Below are positions 28,070-36,190 of a DNA stretch of 64,000 nucleotides, in pieces; position 1 is the first letter of the stretch, and every line of letters starts with the position of its first letter. The notes under the pieces are model-generated. The model ran no database searches, was not told where the DNA came from, and was given only the letters and a program-made list of their open reading frames with translations. The stretch spans positions 36,650-100,649 of the forward strand of contig JBBQWN010000008.1 in NCBI GenBank assembly GCA_038210595.1, given 5' to 3'. Position numbers and translations under genes: made by a program. This stretch comes from Glacieibacterium sp038210595. GTDB lineage: Bacteria > Pseudomonadota > Alphaproteobacteria > Sphingomonadales > Sphingomonadaceae.

Positions 28070-29235
28070 CCGCGTTCGACGACTGGCGGGCGCGCTCGCC
28101 GTTCTATGACGAGACCCACGAGGCGGTGGCGCAGTCGGTCCGCCGCTTCGTGCACGCCGAGGTCGCGCCCAACATCGACCGCTGGGAGGCCGACGGCGAG
28201 CTGCCGCGCGAGCTCCACCGCAAGGCCGCCGCCGCGGGCATCCTCGGCCTCGGCTACCCGGAGGAATATGGCGGGCATTCGCAAGGCTTCGACATCTTCC
28301 ACTCGCTGACCCAGTCGGAGGAGCTCGCCGCGCCCGGCGCCGGCGGCCTGACCGCCTCGCTGATGACCCACGGCATCGGCCTGCCGCCGATCCTGGCGCT
28401 GGGTTCGGACGAGATGAAGCGGCGGATCGCGCCCGCGGTGCTGTCGGGCGACAAGATCATCGGCCTGGCGATCACCGAACCCGGCGGCGGCAGCGACGTC
28501 GCGCAGCTGCGGACCAAGGCTGAGATGGTCGGCAACAAATACGTCGTCACCGGCGAAAAGATGTTCATCACCAGTGGCATGCGCGCCGATTACCTGACCG
28601 TCGCGGTGCGCACCGGCGGCCCCGGCATGGCCGGGATCAGCCTGATGCTGATCGAGACCGACCGGCCCGGCGTGACGCGCCACCGCCTCGACAAGATGGG
28701 CTGGCGCTGCTCCGACACCGCCGCCATTCACTTCGATGCAGTCGAGGTGCCGCCCGAAAACCTGATCGGGCCGGAAAACGGCGGCTTCGCCGGCATCATG
28801 CGCAACTTCAACGCCGAGCGGCTGGGCATGGCGATGGGCTGCTGCGCGATGGCCCGCGTCGCGCTGAAGGAAGCGGTCGACTGGGCGACGACCCGCGAAA
28901 CCTTCGGCAAGCGGCTGGCGCAGCACCAGTCGATCCGCATCAAGCTGGCCGATTGCGAACGCCAGATCGAGGCGACCCAGGCGTGGGTCGACCTGTGCGC
29001 CTGGCAGTCGCGCGCCGGCAAGGGGCGGCCGGCCGACTGTGCGATGCTGAAGGTCCAGGCGACCCGGATGCTCGAAAGCGTCGCGCGCGAGGCGGCGCAG
29101 GTGCTCGGCGGCGCGTCGTACATGACGGGCTCGAAGGTCGAGCGCATCTACCGCGAGGTCCGCGTCAACGCCATCGGCGGCGGCTCGGAAGAAATCATGC
29201 TCGATCTTGCCGGGCGGCAGCTTGGCTATGCGTAA
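28066..29235 (+). CDS. Acyl-CoA dehydrogenase
   Basis: This 389-residue FAD enzyme oxidises an acyl-CoA to the 2,3-enoyl-CoA. The FAD/substrate signatures are present: GLAITEPGGGSD and the helical C-terminal domain with RETFGKRLAQHQ. The catalytic base is Glu375 or Glu376 in GGGSEEIM. The GTG start overlaps the nitroreductase stop by four bases. It shares its family with the gene at 48001 but is a distinct paralogue (EPGGGSD versus ELESGSD). The substrate class is not readable. Confidence 0.9.
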   Translation: MTAFDDWRARSPFYDETHEAVAQSVRRFVHAEVAPNIDRWEADGELPRELHRKAAAAGILGLGYPEEYGGHSQGFDIFHSLTQSEELAAPGAGGLTASLMTHGIGLPPILALGSDEMKRRIAPAVLSGDKIIGLAITEPGGGSDVAQLRTKAEMVGNKYVVTGEKMFITSGMRADYLTVAVRTGGPGMAGISLMLIETDRPGVTRHRLDKMGWRCSDTAAIHFDAVEVPPENLIGPENGGFAGIMRNFNAERLGMAMGCCAMARVALKEAVDWATTRETFGKRLAQHQSIRIKLADCERQIEATQAWVDLCAWQSRAGKGRPADCAMLKVQATRMLESVAREAAQVLGGASYMTGSKVERIYREVRVNAIGGGSEEIMLDLAGRQLGYA

Positions 29236-29244
29236 GGATCCCCG

Positions 29245-29907
29245 ATGCTGTTGATCGCGCTTCTCCAGGCCGTCGCGGCGCCCGCGCCCGCCGCACCGCC
29301 GCCGCCGCGCCCGGCGCAACTGTTCATCGCGCCGTCGGGGGAGCCGTTCCGTGCGGCGCGCGACGAGCCCTATCCAGTGGCGATCTGGTTCGCGCGCGCC
29401 GACGCCGACCACGATGGCCGGCTGACCCGCGGCGAGTTCCGGCGCGACTTCACCGGCTTCTTCGCGACGCTCGACCTCAACGGCGACGGCGTCATCGACG
29501 GCAAGGAAATCGAGCATTACGAGCAGACCCTGGTGCCGGAAGTGCAGGTCAATTTCGGCAGCGGGCCGGAATTCCGGGTGCTCAGCGCCAACGCCGGATC
29601 GGGCGCCCCGGTCGGCGGCGGCGGCGAGGGCGACGAGGCGAGCGCGGCGTCGAAGGCGCGCGAGAACCGGCGGCAGGAGGCGCTGCCGCGCGGCGGCGGC
29701 CGCTATGCGCTGATAAACATTCCCGAACCGGTGGTGTCGATCGACGCCGACCTCAGCCGCCGCATCAGCATGGCGGAATTCACCGCCGCCGCCGACCGCC
29801 GCTTCGGCCTGCTCGACCCCGACGAGCGCGGCTACCTGACCCTCGACACGCTGCCGCGCACGCCGATCCAGGCGCGCGGCGCGGGGCTGCTGAAGAAGAA
29901 GCGCTAG
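29245..29907 (+). CDS. EF-hand calcium-binding exported protein
   Basis: This is a 220-residue protein. The first 12 residues are hydrophobic, followed by an Ala/Pro-rich stretch, suggesting export. Two good EF-hand loops are present: DADHDGRLTRGEF (about 52-64) and DLNGDGVIDGKEI (about 76-88). Two degenerate loops follow, near DADLSRRISMAEF and DPDERGYLTLDTL. The middle is Gly/Glu-rich and probably unstructured, and the protein ends in a basic KKKR tail. The ATG follows the dehydrogenase stop by nine bases with AAGGA between them. Proteins of this type are common in Sphingomonadales; their role is not established. Confidence 0.75.
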   Translation: MLLIALLQAVAAPAPAAPPPPRPAQLFIAPSGEPFRAARDEPYPVAIWFARADADHDGRLTRGEFRRDFTGFFATLDLNGDGVIDGKEIEHYEQTLVPEVQVNFGSGPEFRVLSANAGSGAPVGGGGEGDEASAASKARENRRQEALPRGGGRYALINIPEPVVSIDADLSRRISMAEFTAAADRRFGLLDPDERGYLTLDTLPRTPIQARGAGLLKKKR

Positions 29908-29951
29908 CGCGGCGCGCGGGAACGCGACCGTCGCAAGCGCATTATCGCCCG

Positions 29952-30146
29952 ATGTCCAAGCGCAAACCCCTGCCGCCCATCGTCGCCGACAAGCCGCTGA
30001 CGATCGAAACGATCGGCACGGCGGTGGTCGTCGAGGGTCCCGCTGAAGTGGTGGTCGCGCTGACTCCCGATGCCGCCGTCGAGACCGGCGTCGAAATGAT
30101 CCGCGCCGGGCTCGACCTGCAGCACAAGGTGGGGCGCCGGGACTAG
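29952..30146 (+). CDS. Small conserved-looking hypothetical protein
   Basis: This 64-residue protein starts at MSKRKPLPPIVADKPLT. It has a basic, proline-containing head and a Val/Ala-rich body (GTAVVVEGPAEVVVALTP) and ends LDLQHKVGRRD. Composition and third-position GC bias are as in real genes. It has no signal peptide or recognisable domain. It lies 44 bases after the EF-hand gene on the same strand. Function unknown. Confidence 0.5.
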   Translation: MSKRKPLPPIVADKPLTIETIGTAVVVEGPAEVVVALTPDAAVETGVEMIRAGLDLQHKVGRRD

Positions 30147-30251
30147 AGCAGGATGACGCTCACCTGACCGTCGTCCCCGCGCCGGCGAGGGCCCGGGCCG
30201 CTTCACAGGGACAGGCGGCGCGGACACGTGAACCGATACGGCACATGACGC

Positions 30252-30280
30252 TTGACATTTGCGCGCTTATCCGGCACATT
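30252..30280 (+). promoter_or_regulatory. Candidate sigma-70-type promoter
   Basis: A perfect TTGACA at 30252-30257 is followed after 17 bases by CACATT (30275-30280), a weak -10. It lies 32 bases before the start at 30312. Sequence alone does not prove activity. Confidence 0.3.
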
Positions 30281-30311
30281 ACTTGTCGTCGGAGAACTAT
30301 ATAGGCCGCTC

Positions 30312-30965
30312 ATGAAACCCTCCCTGCGCCACGAAGCGACTCGTACCGCCTATCTTGCGGCGCTGCGCGAGACCGGGCTCCATGCCCGCGCCTCGGCTGC
30401 GGTCGATCTCGATCCGGCGGCGACCTGCATGTACCGCAAGCACCACCCCGACTTTGGCGCGGCGTGCGCGGCGGTGCTGGAGGAAACCGGCGGGCGGCGA
30501 CCGCGGGCGTTCTTCCGCTGGACGGCGCGGCGGCGGCAGGATTTTCTCGAACGCTTCGCCGAGACCGGCAACGCGACCCGCTCGGCGCTCGACATCGGCA
30601 CGACCGTGCACAGCGTCATGCAGCTGCGGCGGACCAACGCGTCGTTCGCCGGCGACTGGGCGACCGCCAAGCAGGAGGCGGCGCAGCGGCTGGCCGACAA
30701 GGTGATGGACGGCGCGATGAACGGCTTCGTCCGCACCGAGACGCTGGGCGACCGCGTCCGCCGCATCGTCTATCAGCGCCCCGAACTGATGCACAGGCTG
30801 GCGACGCAGCTGGGCGCGGGCAACAACCGCTGGAAGACGATCACCCTGACCCCGGAGGTCGTCGAGGACGCCCGCGAGCGCGTCGAACGCCGCATCCGCG
30901 AGGAATCGAACGAGAAGGCGGACGCGATCGCCGCGGCGCGCGCGTTGCCGGCGCCGGCGGAATAA
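30312..30965 (+). CDS. Protein with two terminase-small-like helix-turn-helix repeats
   Basis: This 217-residue protein appears to have an internal duplication. Residues about 13-60 (YLAALRETGLHARASAAV ... MYRKHHPDFGAACAAVLEE) and about 79-125 (FLERFAETGNATRSALDI ... MQLRRTNASFAGDWATAKQEA) share the pattern of homeodomain-like helix-turn-helix units seen in phage terminase small subunits. The C-terminal third is helical and charged (VEDARERVERRIREESNEKAD). No other phage genes are nearby, so a chromosomal DNA-binding role is more likely than packaging. The start at 30312 is preferred over an in-frame start at 30252. Confidence 0.55.
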   Translation: MKPSLRHEATRTAYLAALRETGLHARASAAVDLDPAATCMYRKHHPDFGAACAAVLEETGGRRPRAFFRWTARRRQDFLERFAETGNATRSALDIGTTVHSVMQLRRTNASFAGDWATAKQEAAQRLADKVMDGAMNGFVRTETLGDRVRRIVYQRPELMHRLATQLGAGNNRWKTITLTPEVVEDARERVERRIREESNEKADAIAAARALPAPAE

Positions 30966-31036
30966 GGGGCGTCGCGCCGCGAAGACAGGGTCACGACCGG
31001 GCGGTTTTGGCAGGAAGCGGACATGGCACCGAGCGT

Positions 31037-31060
31037 CCCCCTCCCTGAAGAGGGAGGGGG
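31037..31060. terminator. Perfect 10-bp stem-loop between convergent genes
   Basis: The arms 31037-31046 and 31051-31060 are fully complementary with a GAAG loop. It lies between the convergent genes ending at 30965 and 31127. There is no T-run on either side, so this may be a bidirectional terminator or a dispersed palindromic element. Confidence 0.5.
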
Positions 31061-31126
31061 GCAGAGAGTTTGGCGACGATCGGCGACGCGGCGGAAGCAG
31101 CCGCCTAACGCGGTGGCCGCGCCTCC

Positions 31127-31924
31127 CTAGACCCCCAGCACGTCCGCCATCGTGTAGCGGCCCGGCGGCTGCCGGCCCAGCCAGGCGGCGGCGGCGACCG
31201 CGCCGCGGGCGAAGATGTCTCGGCTTTCGGCGTGGTGTTTCAGCACCAGCCGCTCGCCGTCGCCGAGAAACAGCACGTCATGGTCGCCCGCCGCGGTGCC
31301 GCCGCGCAGGCTGGCGAAGCCGATGTGGCCGGCGGTGCGCGCCTTGGCGGCGGTCTCGCGCGGCGGCGCGCGCAGTTTCGCCAGCGTCGTGCCGCGGCCG
31401 CGCGCCGCCGCGTCGCCCAGCGCCAGCGCGGTGCCCGACGGCGCGTCGACCTTGAGGCCGTGGTGCAGCTCCGCGATCTCGATGTCCCAGTCCGGGCCGA
31501 GGCTGGCGGCGGCCAGCTCGACGAGGCGGAGCAGCAGCGTCACGCCCAGGCTGGTGTTCGCCGCCTGCAGCACCGCCACCGACTTCGCGGCGCGGTCGAT
31601 CGCCTTGTGGCTGACGGCCGGCAGCCCGGTGGTGCCGATCAGCAGCGCGGTCCGCCCCTCGCACGCGGCATCGAGCGTCGCGTCGAGCGCGTCGGGGCTG
31701 GTGAAGTCGATCAGCACGTCCGACGCATGCGCCAGCGGCGCCGGGTTGGAGCAGATGGTCAGGCCGCCGCCGAGCTTTGCGCCGACCGACGGATGCCCGG
31801 CACGCTCGATCGCGCCCGCCAGTTTCAGGCGCGGATCGGCGGCGACCGCGGCGATCACCGCCTGCCCCATGCGACCCCCGGCACCGAGCACGCCAACCCG
31901 GATGAGCTTCCCTGCCTCAACCAT
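31127..31924 (-). CDS. dapB: 4-hydroxy-tetrahydrodipicolinate reductase
   Basis: This 265-residue cytosolic enzyme reduces 4-hydroxy-tetrahydrodipicolinate with NAD(P)H in the diaminopimelate/lysine pathway. The N-terminal nucleotide fold reads GVLGAGGRMG (11-20), GTTG is at 97-100, and the substrate motif ELHHGLKVDAPSGTA at 152-165 includes the catalytic His154/His155 and Lys158. The length and motifs are canonical. It is monocistronic and flanked by a stem-loop on its downstream side. Confidence 0.95.
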   Translation of the reverse strand: MVEAGKLIRVGVLGAGGRMGQAVIAAVAADPRLKLAGAIERAGHPSVGAKLGGGLTICSNPAPLAHASDVLIDFTSPDALDATLDAACEGRTALLIGTTGLPAVSHKAIDRAAKSVAVLQAANTSLGVTLLLRLVELAAASLGPDWDIEIAELHHGLKVDAPSGTALALGDAAARGRGTTLAKLRAPPRETAAKARTAGHIGFASLRGGTAAGDHDVLFLGDGERLVLKHHAESRDIFARGAVAAAAWLGRQPPGRYTMADVLGV

Positions 31925-32036
31925 GGCGGCAGTGGACCACCATATCGCCCGCCCCGCAACCGTCGCGGCGCGCGGCAGGCTTCATTCCGGACCCGGATTG
32001 GGTTAGCCTGGGGCCATGATTCGCAGGGGAGCAGCA

Positions 32037-32390
32037 ATGACCTTGTCCCGGATACTCGGCGCGGCCGCGGCGCTGGCGCTGGTGCTGCCGTCGGCGGCGA
32101 CGTCGCGCGACCGCTACGGCTATGGCTATGACCACTATGGCCACCGCCACCACGACAACAGCGGTGCCGCCGTCGGCGCGGTGCTCGGCCTCGCCATCCT
32201 CGGCGTCGCCGCGGCCTCGGCCAGCAAGCGCGACCGCGACGACCGCCGCGACTGGGGCGACGCCTATTCGCCGGACCGCGACATCACCTGCTACCGGCAG
32301 CAGCGCCAGTGCTTCTGGCGCGACCAGTTCTCGCCCGACTGGACCGACCGCCAGTTCGGCTATGATCCCTACGACCGCGGCGGGTATTGA
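32037..32390 (+). CDS. Small exported Tyr/Asp-rich hypothetical protein
   Basis: This 117-residue protein has a signal peptide (MTLSRILGAAAALALVLPSA), then a Tyr/His-rich segment (DRYGYGYDHYGHRHHDN), a Gly/Ala hydrophobic stretch (about 47-63) and a charged Arg/Asp-rich tail with two Cys (CYRQQRQCFW). The ATG at 32037 is chosen because AGGGGA lies just upstream; an ATG at 32016 is the alternative. It is followed after two bases by the next gene, so the two form an operon. The His-rich stretch could bind metal, but this is inference. Confidence 0.55.
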   Translation: MTLSRILGAAAALALVLPSAATSRDRYGYGYDHYGHRHHDNSGAAVGAVLGLAILGVAAASASKRDRDDRRDWGDAYSPDRDITCYRQQRQCFWRDQFSPDWTDRQFGYDPYDRGGY

Positions 32391-32392
32391 GC

Positions 32393-32845
32393 ATGATCCT
32401 GGCGCTCGCCCTCGCCGCCGCGGCCGCCGCCGCCGAACTGCCCCGCGCCGATGCGCCGCCGCTGGTCCACATGGACCTCAGCGCCACCGACGCGCTGAAG
32501 TCGGCGATGAAGGCCAGCTTCGACCCCGGCCAGATCAACATGCTGAAATCGGTCGCGCATCAGCAGGCCGTCGTCGTCACCTGCAAGGGCTTCACCGTCG
32601 ACAAGGCGCGGTTCGAGACCGAGATGGCGCTGCTCTACGACGACGCCAAGGGCAAGCCGAAGGTGCTGACGGCGGCCCAGCGCGTCGCCCTCGACAAGCA
32701 GGCGGCGCTGGGCTTCGGCCTGGCGCTCGGCGCGCAGATCGCCATCGCCGCCTATGACGAGAAGGCGTTCTGTGCATCCGCCGAGCGCGAGCGCGCGACG
32801 CTGGGCTTCAAGCACGCGGTGTGGGTCAAGCAGGTGCGGGAGTAG
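32393..32845 (+). CDS. Exported hypothetical protein
   Basis: This is a 150-residue protein. Residues 1-15 form a very Ala-rich hydrophobic signal peptide (MILALALAAAAAAAE). The mature part contains PPLVHMDLSATDALKSAM, two Cys residues (VTCKGF and KAFCAS) that could form a disulfide, and an amphipathic C-terminal half. No known domain was recognised. It lies two bases after the preceding small exported protein and is probably co-expressed with it. Confidence 0.5.
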   Translation: MILALALAAAAAAAELPRADAPPLVHMDLSATDALKSAMKASFDPGQINMLKSVAHQQAVVVTCKGFTVDKARFETEMALLYDDAKGKPKVLTAAQRVALDKQAALGFGLALGAQIAIAAYDEKAFCASAERERATLGFKHAVWVKQVRE

Positions 32846-32915
32846 GACGCACGCCGCTATACCGGCGCCGCGGTTTCTGCGATCCTGGCGGCGCCAGCGC
32901 CGTGCGAGGGAGGCC

Positions 32916-33716
32916 ATGATCGAACCCGACTGGGCGCGCGCCCGCCCCGCCACGCCGGACGCGCTCGGGCTGACCCGGCGGGCGCAGCTGACGGGCACCT
33001 TCGCGGCCTTTGTCGCGGTCGCGCTGGCGGGCGAGATGGCCGTCGCCCGGCCGGCGCGGCGGATCGCGGCGCGCGACTGGATCGACCGGCAGGGCGAGCT
33101 GGCCCGGGCGTTTCGCGGCGGCCAGCTGACGCCGCAGGCGTGGACGGTGGAGATCGGCCGGCTGGCCCGCGAGATCGACGTGGCCGAACTGATGGCCACG
33201 GTGAACCAGGCGCAGGTCACCGCATCTGCGCTGCCCCCGACCAACGATCCGCGCCGCCGCACCGTCCGCTTCCTCGACGAACACGGCGAGCCGCGCCGCC
33301 TTGGCTTCAGCGCGGCGCTGTTCGATTTCGCACCGGCCAACGTCATCACGCCGCACGGTCACCGCCACATGGCCTCGGCGCACATGGTCGTGGCGGGGCG
33401 GTTTCGGGTGCGCAACTTCGACCGGTTGCGCGACGAGGGCGAGGCGATGGTCGTCCGGCCGACGCGCGACATCGTCGCGGCGGTGGGGACGCTGTCGACG
33501 ATGACTTCGGCGCACGACAACATCCACTGGTTCGTGCCGCACGGCGGTCCGGCCCGGACCTTCGATGTCGTCGTCGCGGGCCTCGACGACGGCCAGCCCG
33601 ATCACGAGATCAAGGCGATCGATCCGCTCGGCGGCCGGCGGCTGGGCGACGGCTCGATCCTCGCCCCGATCATAAGTTTCGAGGCGGCCTCGGCGATCTA
33701 CGTCGCGAGCGTCTGA
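32916..33716 (+). CDS. Cupin-like exported protein
   Basis: This is a 266-residue protein preceded by a good ribosome site (GAGGGAGG). Residues about 20-45 contain LTRRAQLTG followed by a hydrophobic segment, which resembles a Tat signal or membrane anchor. The C-terminal half reads like a single cupin barrel: TPHGHRHMASAHMVVAGRF supplies several His for a metal site, and NIHWFVPHGGP supplies the second cupin motif. The family is uncertain and the substrate is unknown. Confidence 0.5.
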   Translation: MIEPDWARARPATPDALGLTRRAQLTGTFAAFVAVALAGEMAVARPARRIAARDWIDRQGELARAFRGGQLTPQAWTVEIGRLAREIDVAELMATVNQAQVTASALPPTNDPRRRTVRFLDEHGEPRRLGFSAALFDFAPANVITPHGHRHMASAHMVVAGRFRVRNFDRLRDEGEAMVVRPTRDIVAAVGTLSTMTSAHDNIHWFVPHGGPARTFDVVVAGLDDGQPDHEIKAIDPLGGRRLGDGSILAPIISFEAASAIYVASV

Positions 33717-33811
33717 TGCGCGCGCGCCGGGCGGGGGCCCCTTGCCGACGGGGAGCATCGACGTGACCCGCCGCGATGCTATCGTCGTCCGCGCGCACGG
33801 GGGTTCGAGGG

Positions 33812-34249
33812 ATGAGCAGACGATTTCAGCTGGCGGCGGCCATCGCGGTCGGCCTGATCGCGACCAGCGCGGACGCGCAGCTCGGGTCGCTGGTCGGCAA
33901 GGCGCTCGGCATGCCGGCCGACGGCGAGGCCGGCGGGGCCTATCAGTCGAACAACCAGATCCGCACCTACATCACGGCGCGGCCCTATGCCGGGATCGAC
34001 CTGTTCGGCAAGGCGATCACCCAGGCGGCGACGATGACCCGCGACAAGGGTTTTTCGCGCTTCGGGGTGACCAAGTATAGTTGCGCCGGGTACGCGATGG
34101 GCGGCCGGCCGGTCGCCAACAGCTGCTATGTCATCGCCATCATGCTCAACGACGGTGAGCAGGCGAAGCCGCGTGGCGACCGCGAGGTCCATTATTACGC
34201 GGTTGCCGACGTGCTCGCCGGCACCATCGCGCGCCCGCCCGGCACCTGA
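33812..34249 (+). CDS. Exported hypothetical protein
   Basis: This 145-residue protein has a clear signal peptide (MSRRFQLAAAIAVGLIATSADA, cleavage after about residue 22). The mature part is neutral, with Gly/Ala-rich and Tyr-containing segments and two Cys residues (KYSCAGYAM and ANSCYVIAI) that could pair. No family was recognised. It lies 12 bases before the sirtuin gene on the same strand. An ATG at 33776 would add 12 residues and spoil the signal peptide. Confidence 0.5.
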   Translation: MSRRFQLAAAIAVGLIATSADAQLGSLVGKALGMPADGEAGGAYQSNNQIRTYITARPYAGIDLFGKAITQAATMTRDKGFSRFGVTKYSCAGYAMGGRPVANSCYVIAIMLNDGEQAKPRGDREVHYYAVADVLAGTIARPPGT

Positions 34250-34261
34250 CCGATCCGGACG

Positions 34262-34957
34262 ATGGCCCAACCTCTGCGCAACATCGTCGTCCTCACCGGC
34301 GCTGGCATCTCCGCCGAGTCGGGCGTGCCGACCTTCCGCGGCCCCGACGGGCTGTGGGAGGGGCACCGGGTCGAGGATGTCGCGACGCCGGAGGCGTTCG
34401 CGCGCGATCCGGCGCTGGTGCAGGCCTTCTACGACGCGCGGCGGGCGGCGCTGGCGAAGGTCGAGCCCAATGCCGCGCACCGGGCGCTGGCGCGGCTGGA
34501 TGCCGAGTGGCCGGGCGGCTTCCTGCTGGTCACGCAGAACGTCGACGACCTGCACGAGCGCGCCGGGTCGCAGCGCCTGCTGCACATGCACGGCGAGCTG
34601 AAGCGGGCGTTGTGCCGGGCCTGCGGGGCCGCGCCGGCGTGGGACGGGCCGCTGTCGGACGGGCCGGCCTGCCCGCGCTGCGGGGTGACGAAGCTGCGGC
34701 CCGACATCGTGTGGTTCGGGGAGATGCCCTACCACATGGACGAAATCGAGGCGGCGCTGCGGACAAGCGACCTGTTCGTCTCGATCGGGACCAGCGGCGC
34801 GGTCTATCCGGCGGCGGGGTTCGTAGACGTGGCGGCGCAGGCCGGGGCGCGGACGCTGGAGCTCAACCTCGACGCGACGCCCGCCGCCTTCGACGAGTCG
34901 CGGCGCGGGCCGGCGGGGACGCTGGTGCCGGCGTGGGTCGAGGCGCTGCTAGGCTGA
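34262..34957 (+). CDS. cobB: NAD-dependent protein deacylase (sirtuin)
   Basis: This 231-residue sirtuin removes acyl groups from lysines using NAD. GAGISAESG is at 13-21, TQNVDD at 91-96, catalytic His110 lies in HMHGELKR, and a Cys4 zinc site is formed by Cys118, Cys121, Cys137 and Cys140. Tyr57 and Arg60 (FYDARR) match the pair that marks the class III/SIRT5-like desuccinylase-demalonylase pocket. The gene converges on the zincin gene with a nine-base overlap. Confidence 0.92.
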   Translation: MAQPLRNIVVLTGAGISAESGVPTFRGPDGLWEGHRVEDVATPEAFARDPALVQAFYDARRAALAKVEPNAAHRALARLDAEWPGGFLLVTQNVDDLHERAGSQRLLHMHGELKRALCRACGAAPAWDGPLSDGPACPRCGVTKLRPDIVWFGEMPYHMDEIEAALRTSDLFVSIGTSGAVYPAAGFVDVAAQAGARTLELNLDATPAAFDESRRGPAGTLVPAWVEALLG

Positions 34958-35350
34958 CGCAGCCTCGATCCGCTCCATGTCGGCGTCACTGAGGCCGAAA
35001 TGATGGCCGACCTCGTGGACCAGGACATGGGTGACGAGATGCTCGAGGCTCTCGCCGGTCTCGGCCCATTCCTCCAGCAGCGGGCGGCGGTAGAGGAAGA
35101 TGATGTCGGGCAGCGCGCCCGTCGGCTCGTCGCCTTTCATCCCGACGTGACGGCCCTGGTAGAGGCCGAGGATGTCGAATTCCGACTCGAGGCCCATCTC
35201 GGCCATGACGTCCGCATCGGGGAAGTCCTCGACGCGCAGCAGCGTCGTGGCGAGGTGGGTGCGGAACAGCTCCGGCAGCCGCTCGACCGCGGCCTGGGCA
35301 AGCGCCTCGATGGCGGCAATGCTGGGGGGCAGGGTTTCGGTGGCAGCCAT
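34949..35350 (-). CDS. Metallopeptidase-family protein (zincin-like)
   Basis: This 133-residue cytosolic protein has the zinc motif HEVGHHFGLSD at 112-122, giving HExxH with a possible Asp third ligand. This is the layout of the small zincin family (PF06262-like, formerly DUF1025). The family is widespread, but its substrates are not known. The first third is helical and the middle contains GDEPTGALPDIIFLYRRP, a conserved block of the family. The 3' end overlaps the sirtuin gene on the opposite strand. Confidence 0.82.
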   Translation of the reverse strand: MAATETLPPSIAAIEALAQAAVERLPELFRTHLATTLLRVEDFPDADVMAEMGLESEFDILGLYQGRHVGMKGDEPTGALPDIIFLYRRPLLEEWAETGESLEHLVTHVLVHEVGHHFGLSDADMERIEAASA

Positions 35351-35387
35351 GTCGTGGCACTAGGCCAGCCCTGACAAGGAGTCACCC

Positions 35388-35657
35388 ATGCGCCTTACCG
35401 ATGCCGAGATCGACGCCGCGCTGGCCACGCTGCCGGGCTGGACGCGCGTCGGCGACGGCCTCGAGCGGTCGTACCGCTTCGCCGATTTCGTCGCGGCGTT
35501 CGCGTTCATGACCCGCGTCGCGCTGCTCGCCGAAAAGGCCGACCACCACCCCGAATGGTCGAACGTCTACAACAAGGTCGAGGTGCGCCTGACGACGCAC
35601 GACGCGGGCGGGATTACGGGCAAGGACGTGGCGCTGGCGGGGGCGATGGACGGCTGA
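35388..35657 (+). CDS. phhB: Pterin-4a-carbinolamine dehydratase
   Basis: This 89-residue protein shows the family signature EKADHHPEWSNVYNKV with catalytic His53 and His54, and THDAGGIT with His71. It dehydrates 4a-hydroxytetrahydropterin, recycling the cofactor of aromatic amino-acid hydroxylases. No such hydroxylase is in the window. It is divergent from the zincin gene. The first of the palindromic repeats begins 13 bases after its stop. Confidence 0.92.
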   Translation: MRLTDAEIDAALATLPGWTRVGDGLERSYRFADFVAAFAFMTRVALLAEKADHHPEWSNVYNKVEVRLTTHDAGGITGKDVALAGAMDG

Positions 35658-35670
35658 GCGGGGCCATTTT

Positions 35671-35734
35671 CCCTCTCCCGCTTGCGGGAGAGGGCGAGAG
35701 ACGCGCCGGCGGCGCGGCTCGGGGTGAGGGTGTC
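35671..35734. repeat. REP-like palindromic repeat, copy 1
   Basis: This copy contains a perfect 11-bp palindrome with a TT loop (35671-35694), then a second 5-bp hairpin (arms 35703-35707 and 35711-35715) and a conserved end reading GGTGAGGGTGTC. It has the same orientation as copy 3 and is inverted relative to copy 2. Confidence 0.85.
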
Positions 35735-35771
35735 GCTGGCCCCGCACTCCCGGCCCGATTAGAGTTTCCGC

Positions 35772-36146
35772 ATGTCGCGCGTTCGCCGCACCGTCAGTCC
35801 GTTCGCAGCGCCGCTGCGACGGACCATGACCGACGCCGAGCGCAAGCTCTGGTACGCGCTCCGCGACCGCCGCTTTCAGGGTCACAAGTTCCGGCGTCAG
35901 CACAGCATCGGTCCGTTCATCGCCGATTTCGCCTGTGTCGGCGCGCGGCTGATCATCGAGCTCGACGGCTCGCAGCATGGCGATGCGGTCGACTATGACG
36001 CGCGGCGGACAGCGTATCTGAACGGTGCGGGCTGGCGGGTGGTCAGGTTCCCCAATCGCGAGGTGCTGACCAATCTGGCGGGGGTGCTGACGCGGGTCGA
36101 GGTCGAGTTGGCCGCGGGACACCCTCACCCCGGGCCGGCGCTTTAG
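35772..36146 (+). CDS. DUF559 endonuclease-like protein
   Basis: This is a 124-residue protein of the DUF559 family, related in fold to Vsr and other PD-(D/E)xK nucleases. Motifs in order are TDAERKLWYALRDRR (20-34), GHKFRRQHSIGPFIADF (37-53) and the core IIELDGSQHG (61-70), with Asp52, Glu63 and Asp65 as probable metal ligands, then RVVRFPNREVLTN (89-101). The gene occupies the gap between inverted palindromic repeats. Its last eight codons and its stop lie inside repeat copy 2, with the TAG in the hairpin loop. Its role is unproven; DNA nicking or repair is inferred from the fold. Confidence 0.85.
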   Translation: MSRVRRTVSPFAAPLRRTMTDAERKLWYALRDRRFQGHKFRRQHSIGPFIADFACVGARLIIELDGSQHGDAVDYDARRTAYLNGAGWRVVRFPNREVLTNLAGVLTRVEVELAAGHPHPGPAL

Positions 36147-36182
36147 CGCCGTCTCTCGCCCTCTCCCGCAAGCGGGAGAGGG
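36118..36182. repeat. REP-like palindromic repeat, copy 2 (inverted)
   Basis: This is the same two-hairpin unit as copy 1 but on the opposite strand: the short hairpin is at 36137-36150 and the 11-bp palindrome at 36159-36182. The stem of the short hairpin differs from copies 1 and 3 by compensating changes. It encodes the C-terminus of the DUF559 protein. Confidence 0.85.
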
Positions 36183-36190
36183 AAGTGCGC

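Noticed and set aside
28953..30146. A 397-codon frame running through acyl-CoA dehydrogenase and EF-hand genes
   Set aside because: Only its last 64 codons, from 29952, look like a gene; the rest is a shadow of two real genes.
30312..30965. Prophage remnant
   Set aside because: The terminase-small-like repeats stand alone; no capsid, tail, integrase or attachment-site signs are present.
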